NCBI GenBank assembly: GCA_030683105.1 | Contig: JAUXMZ010000041.1 | Coordinates: 1 to 36,270 of the forward strand | Length of the DNA stretch: 36,270 bases | Source: Burkholderiales bacterium | GTDB taxonomy: Bacteria > Pseudomonadota > Gammaproteobacteria > Burkholderiales > SG8-41 | Reading direction: 5' to 3' | Shown here: piece by piece, positions 30,070 through 36,270 of the stretch | Layout: every line of letters starts with the position of its first letter | Numbering within the stretch: the stretch's first letter is position 1 | Position numbers and translations under genes: made by a program | Notes under the pieces: model-generated | Told to the model about the DNA's origin: nothing | The model's database searches: none | The model's input: the letters and a program-made list of their open reading frames with translations, nothing else

Positions 30070-32523
30070 TCAAGCGCTGGCTTGCGGCCGGCTTGGGTTC
30101 TGGGGAATAACGAACTCGATCGAAGTGCCCGCGCCGGGTTGGCTGCGAATTTTCATCTCTCCACCCAGCATAGCGGTGCGCTCACGCATCCCGATCAGAC
30201 CAAAGGACTTGCGCATGCTTTGATCGACGTTGGTGAAGCCCTTGCCGTTGTCGTTTATGTCCAAAATGATCTTTCCGGAAGGGTCACGATAGAGCGACAC
30301 GATGACCTCGGTCGCTTGAGCATGGCGGGCAACGTTGGTAAGCGACTCCTGAACCATCCTGTAGAGCGGAGTGGCAAGCCCGTTATCCACGGACAAGTCC
30401 GCCGGGTGAACGCTGAATTCGCAATCGACCTTGGTTCGCGCCGAGAACTCTTCCGTCAGGTCGCGCAGGGCGGTTACCAAGCCCAACTCGTCCAATACAA
30501 CGGGGCGCAGGTTAGCCGCGATCTGACCGACGGCGTGTATCGTCTCGGTTAGCAGCGAGTTCATGTCCTGTAACTGCTGGGTTAAACCAGGTTCCTCAGA
30601 AGGAATCACCTGCATAAGCGATGCAATCTGCAATTTGAGCACGGTAAGCTTCTGCGCCAACTCATCGTGCAATTCCCGTGCAATGCGCTTGCGCTCTTCC
30701 TCCTGGAACGACTCCTGGATGGCGGTCAATGCCTGCAACTCCTGGTGTGACTTCTTCAGTTCGGCGGTGCGATCCGCCACCCGGCGCTCCAGGTTTTCGT
30801 TCAGGGCGAGAATTTCCTCTTCCATCTGCCTGCGTTCGGTAATGTCCATGATCACGCCCATCATCCGCACGGGTTTGCCGTGTTCGTCTCGGAAAACCTG
30901 CCCATTCACGGCTATCCAGCGCAGAGACTGGTCTTTCCGGAGGATGCGGCATTCCATAAGCAAATGGCCGCTGTCATATGCCTCCTCAAATCGTCGTTTG
31001 ACGATCTCGCGATCTTCGGAAACAACATGGCTCATGAAGATCTTGTAGCCCCAACCCGGCTGAATGGACTCATAGCCAAAAATCTGGTCATGCCGGAGCG
31101 AGCGCCACGCCTGGTCGGTGACTAGATCCAGATCCCACACCCCCACCTCACCCGCGGCCGAAGCAAGATTGAGTCTTTGTTCGCTATCCTTCAGCACCTG
31201 ATCGGCGCGCTTGCGCTCGGTGATGTCCCGCGCCGAGCAGAACAGCGCCGGTTTGCCGTCAAGCTTCACGCCTATGCTGCTGATCTCCACGTCAATGATG
31301 CATCCATCACGCCGCCGATGCTTCGTTTCAAACACCGTGGGGGCGGTCGTTAACTGTTGCATTCGCTTGACCTCTCGCTTGACATCCTCCGAAGACCACC
31401 GCGCATCCCACTGCGCAACGTTCATGCCCAACAACTCGGCGCGCGTATACCCCAGCATTGAGCAAAAGGCATCGCTGGCTTCCTGCACGTTGCCGTCGGC
31501 ATCCAGAACATGAATGCCGTCGCTGGCGATGCGTAACAGCAACTGGTTCCGGTAACTTTCGCGTGTCAGTTCCGTTTCGGCAACCTCTTTCTGGCGCAAC
31601 ACGATAGTGATAAACGTGCCCGCCAACATGACAAGCAACACGCCAATCGCCACGGCATTCCGTTCGCGCCGCCAGTCGGAGAGGGCGTCCTCCAGCGACA
31701 ATCCGACTACCGCATAGATCGGGTAGTTCGGGATCCTGTGATAGGCGAAAACCCGTTCAATGTTGTCTATAGACGATCTCGAAATAGCCACACCCTCCGG
31801 GTCTCCAGCGGAAAAATGCTCATAAATAGGACCACCGGCCGGGACTTGCTTGCCCACTATCTCGTCGATGACGGGATAGCGAACCAACAGGCGATTCTCG
31901 GCGTCGCGTAACGATACCGTGCTGTTCTTGCCCAACGCGAGAGTCGCATAGAAATCCGCAAAGTTCTCGGTCAAATCCAGGCTGGCGCCCACCATGCCAC
32001 CGAACCTGCCGTCTGGAAAATCGATGCGGCGGACGATATGGATGCCCCATTTATTCGTGCCGCGACCGAACACCGCCTCAGAAATAACGGGGGTGCTTCG
32101 AGGTTGCCGTTTCAAGGCCAGAAAATATTCCCGGTCGCCCAAATAAAGCCTCGAAGCCGTAGCTACCGAATTGGCAAAGACATTACCATCGGCATCGCTG
32201 ACGGACATCGAAATGACGCCTGCCACGCGCTGCTGCTGGGCAATCAGCAGTTTTTCGATTTGCTTTCGGCGACCATCGGGCAAACGGCCGGAACGAATCA
32301 GATCGGTCGGGCGCAGATGGTCTTCGACCCCCATGAGTCCAATATCGACGCGTTCAAAGGCTGCCGCCGCATGCTGCTCGACCAGCCGGACATAGGACAT
32401 CGCTTGATCATGGAGACGCTGCTCCGCGGACCGCCGTGAATTGGCGAGGTCAGTAAGCAGATAGCCGGCGAAGGCGGCAATCATCAGCCACATTACAAGG
32501 AGAACCTGGGCTGTCTTGTGCAT
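30070..32523 (-). CDS. NarX/DegS-type sensor histidine kinase with PDC and PAS domains
   Basis: An 817-residue membrane kinase for the NarL-type regulator downstream. After TM1 (residues about 4-24, VLLVMWLMIAAFAGYLL) comes a large periplasmic PDC/Cache-like sensor, with DREYFLALKRQP and FGGMVGASLDLTENF as typical elements. TM2 (AIGVLLVMLAGTFITIVL) is followed by two PAS domains with PAC segments (ITERKRADQ, ITERRQMEEE) and a coiled coil. The HisKA_3 box has His619 in RKRIARELHDELAQKLT; the ATPase has DNGKGF and FGLIGMRERTAMLGG. I use the ATG at 32523 rather than a TTG 99 bp upstream because the helix begins right after it. The ligand is unknown; PDC domains bind small organic acids or nitrate-like ions. 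Confidence 0.9.
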   Translation of the reverse strand: MHKTAQVLLVMWLMIAAFAGYLLTDLANSRRSAEQRLHDQAMSYVRLVEQHAAAAFERVDIGLMGVEDHLRPTDLIRSGRLPDGRRKQIEKLLIAQQQRVAGVISMSVSDADGNVFANSVATASRLYLGDREYFLALKRQPRSTPVISEAVFGRGTNKWGIHIVRRIDFPDGRFGGMVGASLDLTENFADFYATLALGKNSTVSLRDAENRLLVRYPVIDEIVGKQVPAGGPIYEHFSAGDPEGVAISRSSIDNIERVFAYHRIPNYPIYAVVGLSLEDALSDWRRERNAVAIGVLLVMLAGTFITIVLRQKEVAETELTRESYRNQLLLRIASDGIHVLDADGNVQEASDAFCSMLGYTRAELLGMNVAQWDARWSSEDVKREVKRMQQLTTAPTVFETKHRRRDGCIIDVEISSIGVKLDGKPALFCSARDITERKRADQVLKDSEQRLNLASAAGEVGVWDLDLVTDQAWRSLRHDQIFGYESIQPGWGYKIFMSHVVSEDREIVKRRFEEAYDSGHLLMECRILRKDQSLRWIAVNGQVFRDEHGKPVRMMGVIMDITERRQMEEEILALNENLERRVADRTAELKKSHQELQALTAIQESFQEEERKRIARELHDELAQKLTVLKLQIASLMQVIPSEEPGLTQQLQDMNSLLTETIHAVGQIAANLRPVVLDELGLVTALRDLTEEFSARTKVDCEFSVHPADLSVDNGLATPLYRMVQESLTNVARHAQATEVIVSLYRDPSGKIILDINDNGKGFTNVDQSMRKSFGLIGMRERTAMLGGEMKIRSQPGAGTSIEFVIPQNPSRPQASA

Positions 32524-32644
32524 ATGGTCAGGAACGGCTAGCCAGTCGCGCTCCTGCTTGCGCCGCGTTGCCGGCTGACCACGCCACAATAAGTGAAAAC
32601 CATGCGCCTCGTGGTTGAGCAACGCCAGAAATAAACATTCTCTT

Positions 32645-32762
32645 GAGGGTATCCAGAATTTTGTGTAACCGGGTTTTCGTTTAATGCGGTGGCATCCGAT
32701 CCTCGAACTGGATGGTAAACCGGGTGAGCACCTCTTTCCAGTCCCGAATCGGCATGGTCCCT
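32645..32762 (-). pseudogene. Second IS256-family transposase remnant
   Basis: On the minus strand the residue reads TMPIRDWKEVLTRF then TIQFEDRMPPH and TAA (complement at 32681-32683), the C-terminus of an IS256-type transposase, followed by GTTACACAAAATTCTGGATAC, matching an IS256 right end. Compare the 23691 remnant (TMPIHDWKAALNRF). Upstream sequence is lost and repeat copy f follows 18 bp away. It is a different copy from the first, not a duplicate. Confidence 0.75.
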
Positions 32763-32780
32763 TCAGTTAGATTGTCACTC

Positions 32781-32826
32781 GCTTTTTATTTTTCCTTTGC
32801 GAACCTTTGCGTTAATACTTTTGACC
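32781..32826. repeat. Modular interspersed repeat, copy f (inverted)
   Basis: On the minus strand: GGTCAAAAGTATTAACGCAA, then AGGTTCGCAAAGGAAAAAT. It has the same start as copies a, c, d and e. It lies next to the truncated side of the IS256 remnant. The remaining gap to 32950 shows an AT-rich stretch with AATAATATATC, probably the TRIC gene promoter. Confidence 0.8.
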
Positions 32827-32950
32827 TGCCGCCATCACCACTCAAAAAAATAATAATATATCAATAAAATCAACGGACTACCGTGGAACCGTTTGCCAGA
32901 GCACCGGCCATCGCCTACAGTACTCAGCCTCGCTCATATATAACGACGTC

Positions 32951-33571
32951 ATGCTCCTCTACCTGCTCGAACTGTTCGGCGTCGCGGTATTCGCGATCAG
33001 CGGCGCGTTGGTCGCCGCGCGCAAGCACATGGATCCGTTCGGCGTCATCGTCATCGCCGTGGTCACCGCCATCGGCGGCGGCACGCTGCGCGATGTGCTG
33101 CTCGACCGCCATCCGATATTCTGGTTCGAGAACACGGCGTATCTCGTCGTGATCATCGCGGCGGCGGTGTTCACGATGATCTACACCCGCCACCGGACCG
33201 CGCCGATGAAGGCCTTGTTGATTGCGGACGCATTCGGACTCGCGCTGTTCACCGTGAGCGGCGCCCAGATCGCCGAACAACAGGGACTGCCGGGCATCAT
33301 CGTCGTATTGATGGCGACGATCACCGGCACCGCCGGCGGCATGCTGCGCGACATGCTGTGCGCCGAGGTCCCGCTGATTCTGCGGCACGAAATCTACGCC
33401 ACCACCTCGCTTGCCGGCGCAGCCGTGTACGTCGCCGGCAAGTACGCAGAGCTCGACGTCACGGCGGTCGCGCTGGCCGCCATGGTCACCGTCTTTGCGC
33501 TGCGCATGGCCGCCATTTTCCTGGGCTGGCACCAGCCGCAGTTCACGCACGACGGGAAGCCGCCGGTCTGA
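32951..33571 (+). CDS. Trimeric intracellular cation (TRIC) channel family protein
   Basis: A 206-residue inner membrane protein of the TRIC/UPF0126 family (YadS/YicG-like), with about seven helices arranged as two homologous halves. Both halves carry the signature: DPFGVIVIAVVTAIGGGTLRDVLL and GLPGIIVVLMATITGTAGGMLRDMLC. These proteins form homotrimeric potassium-permeable channels; the bacterial role is not well defined. The ATG starts MLLYLLELFG. The 5' end was copied to 27564. The 3' end is 119 bp before serB, which has its own -10-like element. Confidence 0.92.
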   Translation: MLLYLLELFGVAVFAISGALVAARKHMDPFGVIVIAVVTAIGGGTLRDVLLDRHPIFWFENTAYLVVIIAAAVFTMIYTRHRTAPMKALLIADAFGLALFTVSGAQIAEQQGLPGIIVVLMATITGTAGGMLRDMLCAEVPLILRHEIYATTSLAGAAVYVAGKYAELDVTAVALAAMVTVFALRMAAIFLGWHQPQFTHDGKPPV

Positions 33572-33654
33572 AGCCCTGTTTTTTTGCTCCGCCATCCTTG
33601 AATGCAATATCCTGTCCATTATCGAAGATAGCCGAAACGGTTGCCGCCATCCGC

Positions 33655-33660
33655 TATAAT
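33655..33660 (+). promoter_or_regulatory. Possible -10 element for serB
   Basis: TATAAT 31 bp before the serB ATG at 33691. No clear -35 is seen. Confidence 0.4.
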
Positions 33661-33690
33661 CGCGCCTTTGCCTTTTCGCCTTTCCACACC

Positions 33691-34521
33691 ATGCATCTCA
33701 TCATCCAGGGTAGCGACGTCGCGACGGCCGACCTCAAGCATCTCGCCCGGCTCTGCGGCGCCAGCGGCATCGGGCAGGTATCGCCCAATGTGTTCAGGCT
33801 CGTCGATGCCTCCCCGGCTGCCGGCATCGCAGAACTTTGTGCCCAGGCCCGGCTCGACCATGCGTTTGTGCCGGCAGACCGGCGGCTCGCCGATATCAGG
33901 CTGCTGGTGATGGACATGGACTCGACACTGATCACGATCGAAACCATCGATGAACTCGCTGACATGAACGGTGTGAAGCGCGAGGTCGCGACGATCACGG
34001 CGCAGGCGATGCGCGGCGAGATCGAATATGACGAAAGTCTCAGGCGCCGTCTGGCGCTGTTGAAAGGGCTGGATCAGAGCGCACTGAAGCGCGTCTATGA
34101 CGAGCGGCTGCAGTTGAGCCCCGGCGCTGAACGGCTGCTCGCACAGGCCAAAAGCCACGGCATCAAAACCTTGCTGGTCTCGGGCGGGTTTACCTGTGTC
34201 ACCGACCGGCTGAAAACACGGCTGAGCCTCGATTCAACCTACGCCAACACGCTGGAAATCGCCGACGGCAGGCTGACCGGAAAAATAGTGGGGCGCACCG
34301 TCAACGCCGAGGCCAAGCGCGACGAACTCATGCGGATGCGTGACGCGATGGGAATCGGGCGAGAACAGATCGTCGGGGTGGGCGACGGCGCCAACGACCT
34401 CAAGTTCCTCGCCGAGTGCGGCGTCAGCGTCGCCTACCGCGCCAAGCCTATCGTGCGCGAGCAGACCACACATGCGATCAACCACGTTGGGCTCGACGGC
34501 GTGATGAACCTATTCAATTGA
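33691..34521 (+). CDS. serB: Phosphoserine phosphatase
   Basis: A 276-residue HAD-family enzyme for the last step of serine synthesis (phosphoserine to serine). Residues 1-70 form an N-terminal small domain; motif I is Asp75-x-Asp77 (LLVMDMDSTLITIE), motif II is in LLVSGGFTCVTDRL, and motif III/IV is GVGDGANDLKFLAECGVSVAYRAKP. I chose the ATG at 33691 (MHLIIQGSDV) because it follows TATAAT at 33655 and gives the known length; an upstream open frame from 33358 overlaps the TRIC gene and is a shadow. The C-terminus ends HVGLDGVMNLF(N). Confidence 0.95.
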   Translation: MHLIIQGSDVATADLKHLARLCGASGIGQVSPNVFRLVDASPAAGIAELCAQARLDHAFVPADRRLADIRLLVMDMDSTLITIETIDELADMNGVKREVATITAQAMRGEIEYDESLRRRLALLKGLDQSALKRVYDERLQLSPGAERLLAQAKSHGIKTLLVSGGFTCVTDRLKTRLSLDSTYANTLEIADGRLTGKIVGRTVNAEAKRDELMRMRDAMGIGREQIVGVGDGANDLKFLAECGVSVAYRAKPIVREQTTHAINHVGLDGVMNLFN

Positions 34522-34775
34522 ATATACTGGATTGTCAAGGTTAACAAGATCAGGGCTGGCGCCAAACGGCCCATCCTGCCGATCGATCCGGCTATAGATC
34601 AAACCGGGCACGCCTGTGCCCGTTCCGGCGTGTCGCCCCCCTTCGACGGGCGCCGCCCAATACTATGTTCGCTATCGTACAGACTGCTCATTGCGCCCGC
34701 GCTATAAAAACTCACAACGGCGCCGGGGAACGCTTTCCGGCAGCGTTGCCGCGAGCGGGACTCTGAGGAGGCACA

Positions 34776-34997
34776 ATGAGCACAGTCAAAATATTTGGAA
34801 TCGCATTGATCATCGCCGGCATCCTGGGCTTGGCGTATGGCAGCTTTACCTATACCAAGGATACCCACGACATAAAACTCGGTCCGCTCGAGATGTCGAT
34901 AAAGGACAAAGAGACGGTCAACATCCCGGTCTGGGCAGGCGTCGGAGCGATCGTGGTCGGCGGGTTGCTTCTGGTCTTCGGCGACAGGAGAGGATAG
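34776..34997 (+). CDS. Small two-helix membrane protein
   Basis: A 73-residue protein with two membrane helices (IFGIALIIAGILGLAYGSFTY and WAGVGAIVVGGLLLVFGD) and a short polar loop (TKDTHDIKLGPLEMSIKDKE). The ATG follows GAGGAGGCACA, a strong Shine-Dalgarno match. Similar small envelope proteins are common in proteobacteria; I know no function. It and the next gene are probably cotranscribed ahead of fnr. The 34522-34775 gap shows no gene. Confidence 0.75.
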   Translation: MSTVKIFGIALIIAGILGLAYGSFTYTKDTHDIKLGPLEMSIKDKETVNIPVWAGVGAIVVGGLLLVFGDRRG

Positions 34998-35072
34998 GGA
35001 CTGCAACCGCACGGACAGCCCTCTGCGGCGTCATCGGCTGACGACACCGGCATGGTAAGGGATGATAAAAAT

Positions 35073-35264
35073 ATGAACATGGGATACAACAATCTCTGGG
35101 GCCTGCTGATAATCGCTGGCGATATCTGGGCGATCATCAATATTTTGCAAAGCTCCGTTTCCAATGAGAAGAAATTGGTCTGGATCATCGCGGTGGTGTT
35201 GCTGCCGCTGCTGGGGTTGATCTTGTGGTATTTTCTCGGGCCACGGAACGGTAGCAATGCATAG
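35073..35264 (+). CDS. PLDc_N-domain small membrane protein
   Basis: A 63-residue protein with the phospholipase D-nuclease N-terminal (PLDc_N) pattern: NNLWGLLIIAGDIWAIINIL and KKLVWIIAVVLLPLLGLILW then YFLGPR, two membrane helices with the conserved LGPR end. Members occur as stand-alone membrane proteins of unknown role. I start at the ATG at 35073 (MNMGYNN), with AAGGGAT about 10 bp upstream; ATGs at 35052 and 35079 are alternatives. It overlaps fnr by 8 bp, suggesting a shared transcript. Confidence 0.75.
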   Translation: MNMGYNNLWGLLIIAGDIWAIINILQSSVSNEKKLVWIIAVVLLPLLGLILWYFLGPRNGSNA

Positions 35265-36102
35265 GGCGGGCAGTATCGGCACCCGAGAGCGCGCGCGCAA
35301 CGACCAGCATGCATTGGATCCCACATCCTCATCCAGTCAGGCGCACACCGGGTGTCTGAATTGCGGCCTGTTTGCGTGGTGCCAGTCCGGCCAGCTTGCA
35401 GCACGTGACGCTGCGCGGTTTAACAAACACATCACCCATCATCGACCGGTAAAAAGAGGCGCATACCTGCATCACGCGGACGGTCCGCTTGAATCGCTTC
35501 ATGTCATTCATAGCGGTTTCCTGAAAACCACCACCGGGAACGAAAGCGGATTAGAACAGGTGACCGGCTTCCTCATGCCCGGTGATCCGGTAGGGATGGA
35601 TGGGATTGACAGCGGCAAACATCAATTCGATACGGTCGCGATTGAAGACAGCAGCGTTTGTTCAATTTCCTTTGGCCTGCTTGAGCAACTTTGCGGCGAG
35701 TTCCCCGGATTGCAGCGGGACTTCCTCAGGCTGCTGAGCACAGAGATCAACCGGAATCATGGACTCATGCTCCTGCTTGGCGTCATGCACGCCGAAGAGC
35801 GCCTTATCGTATTTCTGCTCAACCTCTCGGCGCGATTCGCCGCAAGGGGCTACTCGGCAACACAGTTCAGGCTCCCCATGAGACATCAGGATATTGGGAG
35901 CCATCTTGGCCTCAGCATGGAGACCATCAGCCGCTTACTCACCAAACTCAGCAATGATGAAGCTATTGCACTGGATCACAAATACCTCTGGATCAAAACG
36001 GTTGAAGGGTTAAAGCAGAGACTTGGAGATTACAAGAAGCGCCGATCAACGACCCGCACAGCCGACAGTCAGTCAAGCGCAATAATAAGCCGGATGCGGT
36101 GA
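35257..36102 (+). CDS. fnr: Fnr-type oxygen-sensing transcriptional regulator
   Basis: A 281-residue Crp/Fnr protein with the four cluster ligands Cys33, Cys36, Cys42 and Cys135: CLNCGLFAWC and SVCSIS. The spacing from third to fourth cysteine (93 residues) equals that of E. coli FNR (C29 to C122), so a [4Fe-4S] oxygen sensor is expected. The recognition helix LGLSMETISRLL has Glu223, Ser226 and Arg227, matching E. coli FNR residues that read TTGAT-N4-ATCAA. Such boxes occur in this window at 7589, with variants at 9295 and 22409. The ATG at 35257 overlaps the preceding PLDc_N gene by 8 bp. The C-terminal tail after LKQRLGDYKKR is longer than usual. Confidence 0.93.
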   Translation: MHRAGSIGTRERARNDQHALDPTSSSSQAHTGCLNCGLFAWCQSGQLAARDAARFNKHITHHRPVKRGAYLHHADGPLESLHVIHSGFLKTTTGNESGLEQVTGFLMPGDPVGMDGIDSGKHQFDTVAIEDSSVCSISFGLLEQLCGEFPGLQRDFLRLLSTEINRNHGLMLLLGVMHAEERLIVFLLNLSARFAARGYSATQFRLPMRHQDIGSHLGLSMETISRLLTKLSNDEAIALDHKYLWIKTVEGLKQRLGDYKKRRSTTRTADSQSSAIISRMR

Positions 36103-36182
36103 GGCTATGCCAGCCCGCGATGTGGTCGGTTGAATGTCCGGCAACTGCCCCGGCCCTTCCGTCGGAATTTCCACTCTCCATC

Positions 36183-36270
36183 GGTTCAAGGTTCAAGGTT
36201 CAAGGTTCAAGGTTCAAGGTTCAAGGTTCAAGGTTCAAGGTTCAAGGTTAAAGGTTCAAGGTTCAAGGTT
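36183..36270. repeat. Heptamer tandem array, GGTTCAA x12, cut by the window edge
   Basis: Twelve 7-bp units in phase, one of them GGTTAAA, and a partial thirteenth. It runs to the end of the window, so the true length is not known. The preceding 36103-36182 after fnr shows no gene. Confidence 0.95.

Noticed and set aside
32524-32622. TTG start 99 bp upstream of the NarX-type kinase ATG
   Set aside because: It would add 33 residues before the first membrane helix; the ATG at 32523 lies directly before the helix.
142-36270. Tandem arrays as CRISPR
   Set aside because: Units are 7-10 bp and contiguous, with no spacers and no cas genes in the window.

Overview
The window looks like a high-GC chromosomal segment of a betaproteobacterium, probably an uncultivated Burkholderiales or Nitrosomonadales relative. 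The clues are an Fnr with all four cluster cysteines, separate ispD and ispF genes beside a divergent mfd, a Bug-type solute receptor, a BCAM0308-like protein, and OmpR/EnvZ and NarX/NarL-type two-component pairs. I see no rRNA, tRNA, phage or CRISPR genes. The taxonomic guess rests on gene content only.

Layout. 1-2.2 kb: a solo DGQHR (DndB-like) protein, a probably frameshifted EF-hand gene and a small Arg-rich exported protein, all on the minus strand. 2.6-4.7 kb: ompR-envZ. 4.8-7.5 kb (minus): a cyclic-nucleotide-binding-domain protein, thpR, ispF and ispD. 7.6-9.3 kb: small conserved genes with a perfect FNR box and a BCAM0308-like zinc-ribbon protein. 9.4-12.0 kb: the AmmeMemoRadiSam cluster (amrB-amrA-amrS). 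12.1-15.6 kb: mfd. 15.6-18 kb: an accessory island with an integron-cassette-like toxin-antitoxin module, a second cassette-like membrane gene and an AT-rich excalibur gene between two long hairpin direct repeats. 18-23.6 kb: an ABM monooxygenase, two divergent paralogous alpha/beta hydrolases, an EEP-family phosphodiesterase and an orphan Bug receptor. 23.7-27.4 kb: an IS256 remnant, a DUF4405 membrane protein, a ceramidase-like membrane protein and a DUF1015 protein. 27.5-32.5 kb: a TRIC gene fragment, a Crp-like regulator, a small protein, and a NarL-type regulator with its PAS-containing kinase. 32.6-36.3 kb: a second IS256 remnant, the intact TRIC channel gene, serB, two small membrane proteins and fnr.

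The most striking signal is not a gene but the density of short non-coding repeats. There are at least five kinds: (1) a modular interspersed family starting near GTCAAAA and continuing as AACGCAAAGG and CACGAAGGA units, mostly parked at gene 3' ends; (2) heptamer tandem arrays of several unrelated sequences, one pair lying in frame inside mfd and one abutting the envZ start codon; (3) REP/MITE-like palindromes placed symmetrically around the cNMP-domain gene; (4) a 186-bp element with perfect 31-bp terminal inverted repeats between ispD and ispF that encodes the ispD C-terminus; (5) two roughly 80-bp hairpin direct repeats about 730 bp apart. Several genes take their stop codon from, or end against, a repeat. 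Both IS256 remnants are cut off on their transposase side next to family (1).

Functionally, the window joins housekeeping (isoprenoid synthesis, transcription-coupled repair, serine synthesis, RNA end processing) with sensing (OmpR/EnvZ, NarX/NarL-like pair, Crp/Fnr proteins) and a likely oxygen response: Fnr is encoded at the right end, and perfect or near-perfect FNR boxes lie near 7.6, 9.3 and 22.4 kb.
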